A stretch of DNA of 64,000 bases from Sinotaia quadrata (taxonomy: Eukaryota > Mollusca > Gastropoda > Architaenioglossa > Viviparidae). The stretch spans positions 32,085,117-32,149,116 of the forward strand of contig CM054179.1 in assembly GCA_028829895.1 (NCBI GenBank). The letters are read 5' to 3'. Position 1 is the stretch's first letter; each line of letters starts with the position of its first letter. The translations under genes were made by a program, and so were the position numbers. Below are positions 46,440 to 58,672 of the stretch, in pieces. Under the pieces are notes generated by a model, which saw only the letters and a program-made list of their open reading frames with translations, was not told the DNA's origin and did no database searches.

Positions 46440-46830
46440 TGTGACGTAATTCTTAACACTAACTGTCAAGTGCAGTAAATGGTCCTACTTTAACGTAATT
46501 CTTAACACTAACTGTCAAGTAGGGTAAATTGTTCTACTTAACGTAATTCTTAATACTAACTGTCAAGTAGGGTAAATGGTCCTACTTTAATTCTTAACGC
46601 TGTCAAGTAGGGTAAATTGTTCTACTTTAACATAATTCTTAACACTAACTGTCAAGTAGGGTAAATTATTTTACTTTAGTTTAACGTAATTCTTAACACT
46701 AACTGTCAAGTAGGGTAAATTGTTCTACTTTAACGTAATTCTTAACACTAACTTTCAAGTAGGGTAAATGGTCCTACTTTAATTTAATTCTTAACACTAA
46801 CTGTCAAGCATGGTAAATGGTTCTACTTTC
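46440..46830. repeat. Minisatellite, about 49-bp unit, 8 copies
   Basis: Units read cttaacactaactgtcaagt, agggtaaattgttctac and tttaacgtaatt. A related degenerate pair continues to about 46945. Confidence 0.9.
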
Positions 46831-46986
46831 AAAGCAGTATTAATCGCTGTGAAATTCCAGTAGGGTACATAATTCTACTGTGAAAATAGTATTAATTGCT
46901 GTGAGTAACTCACGTAGTTTTACTTTCAAAGTAGTATTAATCGCCCTGAATAGCTGTGGCAAGAACGTGTACTCTGTGTGATTTAA

Positions 46987-47066
46987 CCCCCCCCCCCTTT
47001 TACTCTTCAAAAACCTACCTCTACATACCACACCAAACAATTTTATTTTATTAAGGGGGGGGGGGG
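46987..47066. repeat. Inverted homopolymer pair C11 ... G12
   Basis: Eleven C at 46987-46997 and twelve G at 47055-47066, separated by 57 bp of AT-rich DNA. Confidence 0.8.
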
Positions 47067-47169
47067 CAGAAGGAGGGTGCTAGTTTGCGGCAGTTAAATA
47101 GATGTGGGGAATTGCTTTTATGTCCTAGAAGTGGTGGTGGAAAGCCACTGACACAAATATGTAATGGGA

Positions 47170-47530
47170 AAAACGTCTGAGGTCATTCTGGTTTGTTACT
47201 ATCTGGGATAATTCAGGAATATTACTAAAGCCCCTGTCATCATTCGGGTGTATTAGTAAAACACCTGTGTTCATTCGGGTGTATTAGTAAAACGCCTTAG
47301 ATCATTCAGGTATATTACTAAAACTTTTTAATCACTGAGTACTAAAACGTCCGGAATCATTCACTAAAGCTTTTGAAATCATTTGGGTATATTACTAAAT
47401 AGTATGAAATAATACTGTAATATTATTAAAACGTCTGTGATCATTTGGGTGTTTCAGTAAAACGCTTGAGTTCATTCGGGTGTATTCCTAAAATGCTCGA
47501 GATAATTCGGGTTTTAGTACGTCTCAGAAC
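47170..47530. repeat. Degenerate minisatellite, about 31-36 bp unit
   Basis: Units read gatcattcgggtgtattact followed by aaaacgcctgt, with many deletions. Confidence 0.75.
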
Positions 47531-47649
47531 ACCCCGCTGAATTAGCAAACGTTTGGCACTAGATAATATAGTGTGCGATGTGTACTAGTACCTTCATCAA
47601 ATACAATAATGGAATTCATTCCTGATTTTATATAACTACTATTTACATT

Positions 47650-48480
47650 TTGTATGACAGGAGTGTTACAAGTTGTAACAGGATGTATGACAGGAGTGTT
47701 ACAGGTTGATACATTTAAGTGTTGTTACAGTTTATATACAGGTCTGTTGTTACAATTTGTAAAACATGAGCGTTGCAAGTTGTTACATATGTAGAACAGA
47801 AAATTTACAAGTTGCTTATATAAAAGGAGTGTTACAGGTAGTTACAACTTGTTTAGCAGATGTGTTACAGCTTATTACATCTTGTATAACAGGTGTGTAA
47901 CATGTTGCTACAGCTTGGGGGTATACAGTTGTGTTAGAGGCTGAGAGAATTAGTATAAAAGATGTGTTACAGGTTGTTTCAGGTTTTAGAACGTGTTAGT
48001 TACAGGTTGTTTATGTTTGTATAACATGTATGTTAAAGGCTGTTAAAATTTGTATAACAGGTGTGTTAAAGAGTATTACAGTTTGTATAACAGGTGTGTT
48101 GCGAGTTGATATAGTTTGCATAACAGGCGTGTTACAGGTTGTTTCAGTTTGTATAGCAGGTGTGTTACAGTTTGCTGCAATTTGTATGGCATGAGTGTTA
48201 CAAGTTGTTACAGTTTGTATAACATTTGTGTTAGAGTTTGTTTTTGTTTGTATATCCTCTATGTTAAAAACTACTACAATTTGTATAGCAGGTGTGTTAA
48301 CGGATATTACAGTTTCTATAACATGTGTATTACAGGTTTTTGCAATTTGTATAAAAGGTGTGTTACAAGTTGTTACAGTTTGTATAACAGGTGTGTTACA
48401 AGTTGTTACAGTTTGTATAACAGGTGTATTACAGGTTTTTACAGTTTGCATATCGGGAGTTTTACAAGTCGTTACAGTTT
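47650..48480. repeat. Minisatellite, about 33-bp unit, about 24 copies
   Basis: Units read tgtataacaggtgtgttaca followed by agttgttacagtt. The open frames on both strands (repeats of TCNTPVIQTVT on the - strand) follow from the 11-codon unit. Confidence 0.9.
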
Positions 48481-48729
48481 GCTACAAGCGCGTTGTCAGT
48501 CAGAATGTAACTGTTATGAGGTTAAGCGTACTTGTCTCTGACATGAGTCAAAGATGTGACACTTCTGCTATCGTTTAAATTAAATTCACACACATTTCAC
48601 ATCAGTATGTTCATTCTCAGTGACTCTCAGAGCCAACAATAATACAGCACCACACGCATCTCTCAGTATCTAGCAATAGGTCAATAACAGCAGCATTGCA
48701 TGCTATGTAATCATATGAGTCTCCTCTAG

Positions 48730-48835
48730 AATATAGGTCATTTACAAAGTAATTATGTTTGTTTATTTAGAATATAGGTCATTTACAAAGTAATTATGTT
48801 TGTTTATCTAGAATATAGGTAATTTCTACTACCTT
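48730..48835. repeat. Two-copy repeat, about 50 bp
   Basis: agaatataggtcatttacaa plus agtaattatgtttgttta occurs twice, with a third partial copy. Confidence 0.8.
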
Positions 48836-48919
48836 CATCTATGGTGTAAGTGTATATTTCTTCATACCTCTAAGTATTTATTTTACAACCCTTTCATAAC
48901 TAAGACGATGTATCCCCTA

Positions 48920-49993
48920 GGTGATAATATATTAAACAAATTATGTAATTTTAATAACATTTTTATATATTTAACTTGTTTCTTCTTACACACGCGTTTT
49001 CCCAATCTTGCACAACCATTGAGAAACTTCCGTTAGGGATTAAGCTTAGACTGACGAAACACCTTCAGAGAAAGTAAGCTAACCAAAGGTGAAGGTCACA
49101 TCAGAAATCGGATACTAACTATCCATGTAGGGTCACTTGTTTTCCGTCAAATGACGTAGCGCTAAGTTGTGAACTGACCCCTATGTCATTAATAAAACCA
49201 TGTGAATGAATGGGCCGCGTGAGACGCATATGATACACTGCATCCGACTTACATGGGTAAAATTAAAGCGTCTATTCATTACTACGACCGGACCTATCAG
49301 AATACAACCTAGTGCCGGGTCCTGAGTTCACCTCATAACTCAGATCTCATCTGTTAGATGTTCCTCGGAGGAAGTCCAGCCTTACTAAAGCGTGGAGTCC
49401 AGGACAAGCGAGCGTCTACATGAGCTGAATCCGTAGTATTACCGTCTGTTGAACGACGAAGTTACCAAAGGTCACGGAGGTCAGCGTGCGTCAGTGGACG
49501 ACGACACGATATATATCTGATAAGTTAAACGAAGGAACTTTCGAGACGAACAGTTAATGGTCTGAATAATATTGACATTTCGGGTCGCGTGTTACATTCT
49601 GTTCGCGGAAACCAATTGTTCATTTTTTTGTTTCAAATTTAATTTTATTGTTATTAAATTTTATTGTTAAATTTCTTAACTGTTATCTCTCTAAATTATT
49701 ACATAAGTATATGTACGACCAAGGGAATTGCTACATGGGGGCCGAGCCGTAAATAGAGGAATAAAGAATCATATTTATTCATCTATAAATAAAAGGGGAG
49801 ATAACATTGTAGCAGAGAAGTCAACTAATTTATCCGACTAGGTGTCGTGAACAATCTAGCTAAGATTGTGGCATTGGAAAGGGAGATAAATTAGGCAAGT
49901 CCAGCCATCGCTAAGGTTAGGGGTTATCCTTTAAAATAATATTGATAATCAGTGCCTAAATTAGGTCGTAAAATGAAAACTGGACATGTGACA
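48920..49993 (+). mobile_element. Solo LTR related to the dead + strand element
   Basis: 1074 bp ending gacatgtgaca, flanked by cccta at 48915-48919 and 49994-49998. It aligns with the 17465 LTR at the start (aaacaaattatg..aataacattt), in the T-rich ccaatt..ttattgttattaaattt part, and at the end. The first bases read GGTG rather than TG, possibly a point change. No internal region. Confidence 0.75.
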
Positions 49994-50234
49994 CCCTATA
50001 TGCGGAAATATAATTATAAAGGGTTAACATTTATAATGCTTGCTTTCAGCAGAGAAATAAAGATTTATCTTTTCTTTTACTTTCTTACTATACAAGCTTT
50101 GTTTCATCGGAATCATGCATAGTTATCCTTCCGTATATTAAATACGCTAATTACAGCACCATCCTTTTGGAAGCAAACAACAGACTCTATCCATGGAGAT
50201 GAACTACGAGACTTTTTTATACTCATTACTAACC

Positions 50235-50420
50235 ACGCTTGACTGATTTAGGATTTATGGTCATTACTAGGCACACTTGATTAATTTAGGAGTTGTGCTC
50301 ACTACTAAGCACACCTGATTAATTTAGGTTTTAAGGTCACTATTAGTCATACTTAATTGATTTCGTATTTATGCTCATGACTGGCCACACTTCAGTATTT
50401 ATGTTTATTACTATTTATTA
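50235..50420. repeat. Minisatellite, about 37-40 bp unit, about 5 copies
   Basis: Units read tagccacacttgattgattt followed by aggatttatgctcattac. 49999-50234 and 50421-50830 show nothing recognisable. Confidence 0.7.
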
Positions 50421-50834
50421 CTAGCCATATATGATTGTTTTATTATTTTTGGTCCTTGGTCCATTTCGCTTAAGTCAAAAGTGGTATTAAAACCTCTTCA
50501 ACTATTTAATCTAGATTTGAAATAGGTGTATATAGACAAAGATTTAACTTAGTGGACACAAGCTAGAATTGTTGTTTATATTTGATATTTTATGAATATG
50601 CATTTCAATAATAATAAAATAATTTTTCAAACTTTGAGAAAATCACCACTTTCTAGCTGTTGGTCTAAGATTTCACTAAATATATTACTAAATATATTTG
50701 TTCTTCTATGACTTCACCTCATAAGAATGTTTGTGTCCTTATGACGTCACCATTTATATTTATATATGTTCCTCCTAGTCTATCATTAGACTTTCTGTTT
50801 CACCATTTCTTCATAGACAGATAGATTTATCTAT

Positions 50835-51235
50835 ATCTACAAATGTCTAGAACCATCAATATGTAATCTGTAAGTATATATTTCTACCTGTCCACAAATG
50901 TCTAGAACCATCATTATAATCTGTAAGTATATATTTCTACCTGTCCACAAATGTCTAGAACCATCATTATAATCTGTAAGTATATATTTATCCATGTCTG
51001 CAATTGTCTAAAACCATCATTATAATCTGTAATTATATATTTATCCATGTCTGCAATTGTCTAAAACCATCATTATAATCTGTAAGTATTGTCTATAGGT
51101 ATACGTCTCTTAGCACCACAATGTCTAACAAAACCCATACCTCTACCAACATCTCTACCTCGCGTGCACCACATTGTCTAACAAAACCCATACCTCTATC
51201 AATATCCCTACTTCTCGTGCACCACCTTCATTTAC
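50835..51235. repeat. Minisatellites, about 54-bp then about 66-bp units
   Basis: 50835-51090 has five units of atctgtaagtatatatttct, acctgtccacaaatg and tctagaaccatcat. 51105-51235 has two units of caccacaatgtctaacaaaa with ccatacctctacc. Confidence 0.85.
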
Positions 51236-51439
51236 AAATTGTCATATTTCTCGATTTCTGAAAACATATTCAATTCCATAATTGCGACTTAAACCTCAAA
51301 ACTATTTTTAAATATAAGAAATAAAGCTTTAACAAAATTAAAAGATTTAGCTTAATAGCTTTCGTCCGAGCTGTCACAAATACCCGCCTACCCACTCGGT
51401 GCTGATGTTGAAGGTAAAAGATATATGGGAGTAACAGAA

Positions 51440-52280
51440 ATTATTCCAAAGACTAAAAAACCAAATTCGATAATATTTACATGTTCTGTTTACATTGACA
51501 AAACAAACAAATTCGATATATATTTACAAATACTGTTTGCACAGACAAAACAAATTCGATAGATATTTACAAATAGTTTTTACACTGGCAAAGCAAACAA
51601 ATTCGATAGATATTTACAAATAGTTTTTACACTGGCAAAGCAAACAAATTCGATAGATATTTACAAATAGTTTTTACACTGGCAAAGCAAACAAATTCGA
51701 TAGATATTTACAAATAGTTTTTACACTGGCAAAGCAAACAAATTCAATAGATATTTACAAATAGTTTTTACACTGGCAAAGCAAACAAATTCGATAGATA
51801 TTTACAAATAGTTTTTACACTGGCAAAGCAAACAAATTCGATAGATATTTACAAATAGTTTTTACACTGGCAAAGCAAACAAATTCGATAGATATTTACA
51901 AATACTGTTTACACCGACAAAACAAACAAATTCAATAGATATATACAAGTACAGTTTGCACAAACAAAACAAATTCGACTGATATTTAGAAATATCACAA
52001 AGAAACATGATAGATATTAATATATTTTTTGCAGAGACAAAACAAATTTGATAGATATTTACAAATAATGTTACAGCTACAAAAGAAACAAATTCGAACG
52101 ATATTTAGAAATACACTAAGAAAAATTTCGATAGGTACAAAACAAACAATAGAAATTTATTTGTAGTGATCACACAGACAAAAACAACTTCGATAGATAT
52201 TTAAAAAAACTGTTTATACTCAAAATAAAATCGATAAATATTTACAGAATTGTTTATACTAAAAATAAATTCTGGTGATA
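51440..52280. repeat. Minisatellite, 47-bp unit, about 16 copies
   Basis: Central units (51560-51900) are almost identical: aacaaattcgatagatattt, acaaatagtttttacactgg, caaagc. Outer units are progressively degenerate, as expected if turnover concentrates in the middle of the array. Confidence 0.9.
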
Positions 52281-52554
52281 TCAATAAAAACAGTTTACAC
52301 TAAGAAAAACCTGCAGATACTTCTCAAAAATAACTCGTACGCGTCAGTCCAAACCAAACGTTTCAACAGAAACGCATCATTTTTTGGACTTACACATTTT
52401 TTTCGTTACTAAGTTACACTTTTCGTAATTCTTTCCGCTACGAAATCATTCTAAACTATTCACAACATAATTAACGATATATTCTTTATTTACAAACAAG
52501 TAACCCGTTTGCAATGTTTATGTATGTACACTTTCTATTATAAAATAAAGAAAG

Positions 52555-52562
<8 letters not shown>

Positions 52563-52604
<42 letters not shown>

Positions 52605-52632
52605 TGCGTGTGTGTGTGAGTGTGTTTGTGTG
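52563..52632. repeat. (TG)n/(CGTG)n microsatellite
   Basis: TG tract with an internal run of cgtg tetranucleotides. Confidence 0.95.
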
Positions 52633-52909
52633 TACGTTAATGCTACAGTGTTCTTACAAGCATGGATGCAAAGCTCAACGGCCATAAAATAACGAGTAGA
52701 TCTGACAATTGTGGCTGCTAAATACTTATTCAGGGCTAGTTAGTAAGTCTAACAATCATGCCCACTAAACTCAACATTTCTTTATCCGGGTCTACAAGAG
52801 GATCGATCAAGTGGAATCCCAAAACGAACTATGGACCAATTTTAATTTACTAAATCTAATATATTTAAACCCAATGTTCATATATTTCTTCTTTTGAAAA
52901 GGCTAGTCT

Positions 52910-52912
<3 letters not shown>

Positions 52913-52984
<72 letters not shown>

Positions 52985-52985
52985 G

Positions 52986-53048
<63 letters not shown>
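52913..53048. repeat. (GATA)n microsatellite, about 34 copies
   Basis: Perfect apart from one GGTA near 52984. The - strand YLSI frame is an artefact. Confidence 0.95.
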
Positions 53049-53049
<1 letters not shown>

Positions 53050-53159
53050 AATTCGACTTCCTGAAATGATTTTAACGCACTCACCAATACCACAATTGGT
53101 TGAAAATATCTACCACTTCTATTGAATTACTACAATACTACTAATGCATTTCTACTAAG

Positions 53160-53395
53160 AATCCTATATTTCTACAACTATTACTACTATTCCTATTTCT
53201 ACAACTATTACTACTATTCCTATTTCTACAACTATTACTACTATTCCTATTTCTACAACTATTACCACTATTCCTATTCCTACAACTATTACTACTATTC
53301 CTATTCCTACAACTATTATTACTATTCCTATTCCTACAACTATTACTACTATTCCTATTTCTACAACTATTCCTATTACTATAACTATTCATTAC
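53160..53395. repeat. Minisatellite, 27-bp unit, about 8 copies
   Basis: Units read cctatttctacaactattac followed by tactatt. The 9-codon unit leaves open frames on both strands (for example NSCRNRNSS on the -), taken as artefacts. Confidence 0.9.
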
Positions 53396-53582
53396 TACTA
53401 TTCCTACCTCTGTTAATATTATTATGTATTAATATCCCATACATTGTTACATTCTAGTTATATTTCTTACTGATAATATTTTGGAAACTATATTTTATGC
53501 GACATTAAAACTGTAGGTATGGAGTCCTCTTCAATACGTTAATTGCTTACTCCAAAAATAATTGGAAATTATTCTCTTTCAG

Positions 53583-53633
53583 GCATGCTCCTATGGATGT
53601 GCCTGTTTATAACTGTGCAACTCTCCTCAACAG
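53583..53633 (+). CDS. Mucin-like gene, signal-peptide exon
   Basis: A small exon between a good acceptor (ttctctttcag at 53572-53582) and a good donor (aacag|gttagtg at 53633/53634). From the ATG at 53585 it encodes MLLWMCLFITVQLSST, a short hydrophobic leader of signal-peptide type, then one base of the next codon (phase 1). The following Thr/Ser exon starts in the matching phase. An acceptor just before the ATG suggests a further 5' untranslated exon upstream. Assignment to the mucin gene rests on strand, phase and content; no transcript evidence is available. A chance open stretch is possible because the exon is short. Confidence 0.5.
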
Positions 53634-54768
53634 GTTAGTGTGTGTAAGATGCAAAGTCATGAAAAGTTTTAATGTCATTCATCAGCTTGCACAACTTGTG
53701 TATGGTGTGAGTGGTTTTCTACAAGTGCCTGCATAACGTGTTTTTGTATTGTTTTCTACAGTTTTCTACAAGTGCTTGCAAATAAAAGAGCAGATTACTT
53801 TGTGATGTTCATAGGCGTTTAATGTGAAAACCTTGAGTAGCATGCTTGCTGCACATAAACTAACAACGGGATGTAACAAAAAAATTAACAAAAATAACTA
53901 TAAAAACGTCAAATATAAAACAAATGTAACAAATACTTTGTAGCGATTCTATCTTACGAACTATTAAATATTTGGTCGACTTGTAGTGATCCTGGACTTG
54001 TGGTGATCCTATCTTACGAATTATTATATATTTAGTCCACTTTTAGTGACAACAAGTTAGACTGGAGAAAAATTACTAAGTTGGAAAGCATGAGGCTGAT
54101 TTCAATTAGGATGTCAGAAGTCATATTGCTACAAGCTAAGATCTCTACTTTTATAATGATTTAAAGTAATATGTTTGAAATATTGTTGTTATTTAAATTA
54201 TTATTCTTATTGTTTAAAATATTATTATGGGTACATATATATGTGTGTGTGCTTGTGTGCGTGTGTGTGTTTCCGCGTGAGTACTAATTTAGTCTTAATT
54301 ATATTATATTTATAAACAGTTACATATATAAGCAAAAATGTATATAAAGAGTAAAAGCCATGCATTATAGTTATACGTCACATAACTAAATAATCAATTA
54401 TTATGAAAACGTATTACTATTACTTATCATATCCTATTACTATAACGTATGTCGTATTACTATTATTTATCATATTGTTTATATGCTTCGGGCACTGAGG
54501 GTAAATGAAGAAATAATACTATTTTTAGAAAATATATATAATTTAAAAAAGAAAGCATTAACAGGTCTAACAGGCACATCAGAAATGCAAATAGAGCAAG
54601 AAGTCCATAGAGGTAAATCTATAACATTACCAAAGACAAATATAACAAATCATCAACAAAATTTCCGCTGGTCATGATCGGTCACATTCTCTTGCTGAAG
54701 ACACAATTTCTTTATTGTGATGTTTATTTTAAACATCAGGTTCATCATCAATGATATTTTTCCAACAG

Positions 54769-54822
54769 GCACATCTTCATCTACTACAGATTCAACTACA
54801 ACTTCTAGCACCACTTCTACAG
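54769..54822 (+). CDS. Mucin-like gene, 54-bp Thr/Ser exon
   Basis: Lies between acceptor atatttttccaacag and donor ctacag|gtttgt. It encodes, after completing a Gly codon, TSSSTTDSTTTSSTTST and ends one base into the next codon. The exon is therefore symmetric phase 1-1, 18 codons, and can be inserted or duplicated without changing frame. Composition matches the giant downstream repeat exon, and phase matches the signal-peptide exon 1.1 kb upstream. The donor is less ideal than the acceptor. Confidence 0.55.
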
Positions 54823-54989
54823 GTTTGTTTCTTTTTGTTCCATTGAGTGATCTATGATTTTTTTTTTCTGTATATATACTTACTTTAGAAAACATGCGAG
54901 TAATTGTCTATATTTTGTCTCTGATCATTTTATCGCATGTCTTGCGCGTTATTAAAGTTATTGGTATAATACGACATATATGACAGTCG

Positions 54990-55205
54990 ACTGTTTTGAA
55001 CACCTTGGACATTTACCGTCGTGTTATTTAGTCAACTCACTAAAAACACCAAAACTTAATATCCCAGAATACTATCTTGTTATTCACTTTACTCACTACT
55101 CACCAAAACCTAACGTCCCAGAATACTATCTGGTTATTCAAAGTCACTATTCCTGCGTAATTGCACCAGTAAAATATCACCAAAATCTAATATCCCAGTT
55201 CATAT
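54990..55205. repeat. Tandem repeat, about 65-bp unit, 2-3 copies
   Basis: Within the large intron of the mucin-like gene. Units share caccaaaacttaatatccca and gaatactatctggttattca. 55206-56290 shows nothing else that I recognise. Confidence 0.7.
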
Positions 55206-56299
55206 CACGTACACAATATTATGTCAGATAGCATTTTGTCATATTCTACTTGGGTGAAGTGTACTTATGCAATTAGCTCCTACAGTAGCTGCCGCAAGTA
55301 GTAAAACTTACGGATTTATCGGGCAACGGCCGGACATATTTTAAATCAGGTATATTTTGAATCACCAGCCCCAAGCAGAAAACTGCACATAAAATATAAC
55401 AGTACATAACAATGAAGCTAACGTTACAAGAGACAGAACACATCAATTATGATGTGGATTTACACTTACATTTAACAGCTACATTAATAAAGATGTGTGC
55501 AAATAGAAAACGATTAACAATATTTAATTATAGAAAATGTTGAAAGAATAAAGAAATGGGATAAGACAGGATTTCTCAGTGATCAGAGTAGTCTTTCTTC
55601 AGTGATCAGATTTGTCTCAACTTCTTGTTGCACATTTAACTCAACTTTCTGGTAAGGTCGTACTGAGCATCACTTCGACGTCAACGCCGCAACCCACACA
55701 GTGTGCACTTCTCTTGTACCAGGACCCAGATATATATATATATGGTTGATCGGTACTCCTTTCAAAACTATGCAGATTTATCCTATTTATGTTTACCAAT
55801 CTCTGAATAAATTTCAACATTAAAATACTACAAAATAAGAATACCATTTTAATTCTACTTGTATTCATTTACAGTTACACATTTATCTTCATAAAGGTTT
55901 TCTAACTACAGTTTTCACATGGCTCTTCCAGAGACACCACTTTTCCTGCTTTTCTGCATCTGAGTGTAATGATTCAACAGCATCGAAGGTTGTTATGCAC
56001 GCAATCCACTCTTGCTTTCGAAGTTTATTTACACCCACGCAAACTCATTTGACAACCTGGCACAAGGTCAGCTTATTAGGTTTTCAAGTTGCATTCCTCT
56101 TCTGTACCAATGTTTGTTTTTACGCCCACAACCTCCATCCCTCTCAACTCTATCCCCCTTTTCTATGAATGCTCACGTTTCTCGGTCACTACGTCACTGT
56201 GCTGCCAATATTTTATATACTGCCTCTTTCTGCAACACCGTCAATGTTTTGTCATACTTGACGTCACAATAAGTTTTACATGACTTGCAGAATCGCTGG

Positions 56300-57490
56300 A
56301 TCTCTGCAAACATTCTAGGCCAGAAACATTCTCTCGCTATTCGGTCGGCCGTATACCTTGGTGTCCACCTGCTAAACTTTCGTGAGCTATTCTCATTACG
56401 TCAGTGTGCTTACACTTCGGGATGACTAACTGCTTCCCGCCCTCCTTGCCATTCTTTGTTTCTCTGAATAACGTCCCTTACTTGTATATATAACGAGTGA
56501 TGTCAATTTCGCCATTCCTTTCATCCCTCCCACGTGCAAACTCGTGCAACATTTTAAGGGATTCTTCTTCTCATTGTATACGCTCCAATTCACCTGGCAA
56601 AAGGTTTTCTACCTGTTTGGTATCGGTGCGTAGGGGTTTCTGCAATGTTTTCGACTGGCTTGCACTTCCGCCATGTTTACGTCTGCCTCTCGTGGTATGA
56701 CAGAGGGTTTGTCTGAACGATTACATAATGGCAGCCAAGTAATGAACTTAAATGTGCATTCTTAACAACTGCGGCAGTGATCCTATCCGTGACAAAACTA
56801 CAATGTCCATGTGGGCTATGGGTAACGTTTGTCGCTCGCCATTAACAAAGACAACACAAGCACAATCTTGTGTCATATCCTCTGCCTGCACTAAGTCACT
56901 GGCGACAATGAGAGGATAAGTACACCCCACATCCAGAATGACCTGAGTGGTTCTTCCATTAATTTTCACTTCCACTGCATTATTCGGTGTGTCACTACAT
57001 CTGCCTACGTTTGTCTGGCTTTCACTGCATAGACGCGCCGTCCTTTATTATAGCACGTTTTATCTCTGTGGCCGCTACCGTTACAGTTGTAGCACATCTT
57101 GACGTTCTCTTTGCTTTGGTACACGGTCATTCGTTCTTCTCTCAATCTGAACTTTGTTAGCACTTCCATTCTCGCCACACGGTGCTGCTTTATGGTTATT
57201 AAATTTACCTCTATGTCTCTCAAATTTATTTTCATGTAAGGGAGGATTAGCTTCTGCCAATTTCATTCAAATCTCTCAATTTCCTTTCTCTATGAATTTA
57301 ACTTCTCCCATTGTGACTGTCCCATTCATATCTATCAACTTTCTGGAATACATCTGGACTTCCTCTGTGTACCATTTTTCCTTTAATTCATCTAACATGT
57401 TTTCCAGTTTTATTGGTTTAAACTTCTTTCTCCCTTCCCTTTGAAGGTAAACAAACCACTGATCAAAACCACTTTCACACCTGTGCAACT
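56300..57490 (-). pseudogene. Gag-PR-INT fragment of a third Gmr1-like element
   Basis: Read leftward: a gag-like segment (57488-57276, FDQWFVYLQREGRKKF); a CCHC knuckle CYNCNGSGHRDKTC (about 57100-57059); a protease segment (56975-56748) with VILDVGCTYPLIV, where DVG replaces the catalytic DTG; then KQLVIPKCKHTDVMRIAHES (near 56440-56380) and FWPRMFAEIQRFCKSC (near 56325-56285), the integrase H-H-C-C region. Protease and integrase finger text align with the intact element (for example FANGEQDILP against FVNGERQTLP). A stop and a frameshift lie between the two finger halves, and no integrase core follows. No LTRs or target duplications found. It lies antisense within the large intron of the mucin-like gene. 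Confidence 0.8.
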
Positions 57491-58672
57491 ACTAGAATCT
57501 TTCACTAAATACTAGCACAATCAAAATATACTAGTAACTCCTTCTAATAGCATATCACAGTCAAAATATACTCAGTTAATACTCTTAACTAGTATACTAT
57601 ATTTCTCAAGCTTGCTTCTCACAATCACAGTACTCTATACTAATGAATGCACGTGTGCACAAACCATTCACATATTATGTGTAAATCAATATTGATAACT
57701 GTGACGCCTAAGCCACTTTAGTTATTGATTATGATTATTATCTTTATTATTTAATCACCCATAACTAATTACAAGAATGAGAATCTTAATTTATGTTATT
57801 GATAACTATCCAGAAGACACCACTCATCTCTCTTACTTGGCGGATATACGGGCGCCATAAACGTCTTCAGTCTTCCACAAACATTTACCGTCACACAATA
57901 TTTCCATAGGTGGAAAACGTCTTACCAGAGACGAAGACAAATCAGTCTTCTACTCTATATTTAGCGAGTTTCCATCTACCAATTCTTTCTCCAACATATG
58001 GTTATCAATATGTGTAAGAATTTCAATAAATTTACTGTTACCGGCCTCTCCTCCTAGATGGAGGGAATCGGCTGCGATGCCGATAACACACCAAGTGGCA
58101 AGATATAAAAATAACCAACTCTCGCAATCAGACACCATGATGTTCTTGTGGGGAAGAATAATCTATTCTGAAAAGAGTGAAGGTCAGCTGTGAGTGTGAG
58201 TATGCGGTTATGAATGTAGATATGAGGGACAAACAGGACGAATGAACAAGCAACTGTACTAAGGCACTTTCTCACAGTAAAAGAAAGCCCAACTCTTGAT
58301 AAAGAGTTAACAGAATTTATTCTAATAATGGGGCTAACTTTCACATGGATGTTAGTTGTTCATTCAGAAACATCCATACGCAACATTCATGGGGTGAGCA
58401 ATGAAATGTTAAATAAAATAATATAAGATAAAAATGATAGTAAAATCAACAATATTAACAGCACTGATGACTGCAATAACAAATGCTAATAAAATTAATG
58501 GCAAAATATGTGGGTGAAAACCCAATACAAATAGCAAAGGCTAATCACAATAGTGGTAATAACCACAATTAATCAAATACTAATGAAAATTAGTATTACG
58601 AATATATGGGTGAAAACCAAATGCAAATAATAAATGATTAATTACAATAGTGGTGATAACTGCAAAATTAAT
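57491..58672. other. Intron-like sequence before the mucin array
   Basis: AT-rich DNA without recognised genes on the + strand. A two-copy repeat of about 100 bp (tatgtgggtgaaaacccaat...) spans about 58500-58650 and leads straight into the first 537-bp unit. It probably forms the end of the last visible intron. Confidence 0.5.
57950..58138 (-). CDS. Short antisense frame with signal-peptide-like start
   Basis: 62 codons, MVSDCESWLFLYLATWCVIG then IAADSLHLGGEAG. The N-terminus is hydrophobic with a plausible cleavage after IAA. It could be a first coding exon on the opposite strand or a chance frame. No acceptor, donor or partner exon can be assigned, and no family is recognised. Confidence 0.2.
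   Translation of the reverse strand: MVSDCESWLFLYLATWCVIGIAADSLHLGGEAGNSKFIEILTHIDNHMLEKELVDGNSLNIE

Noticed and set aside
48011..48578. Frames of 127-146 codons on both strands
   Set aside because: Products of the 33-bp array at 47650-48480.
53122..53457. Tyr/Ser-rich + and Asn/Arg/Cys-rich - frames
   Set aside because: Products of a 27-bp minisatellite; both strands are equally open.
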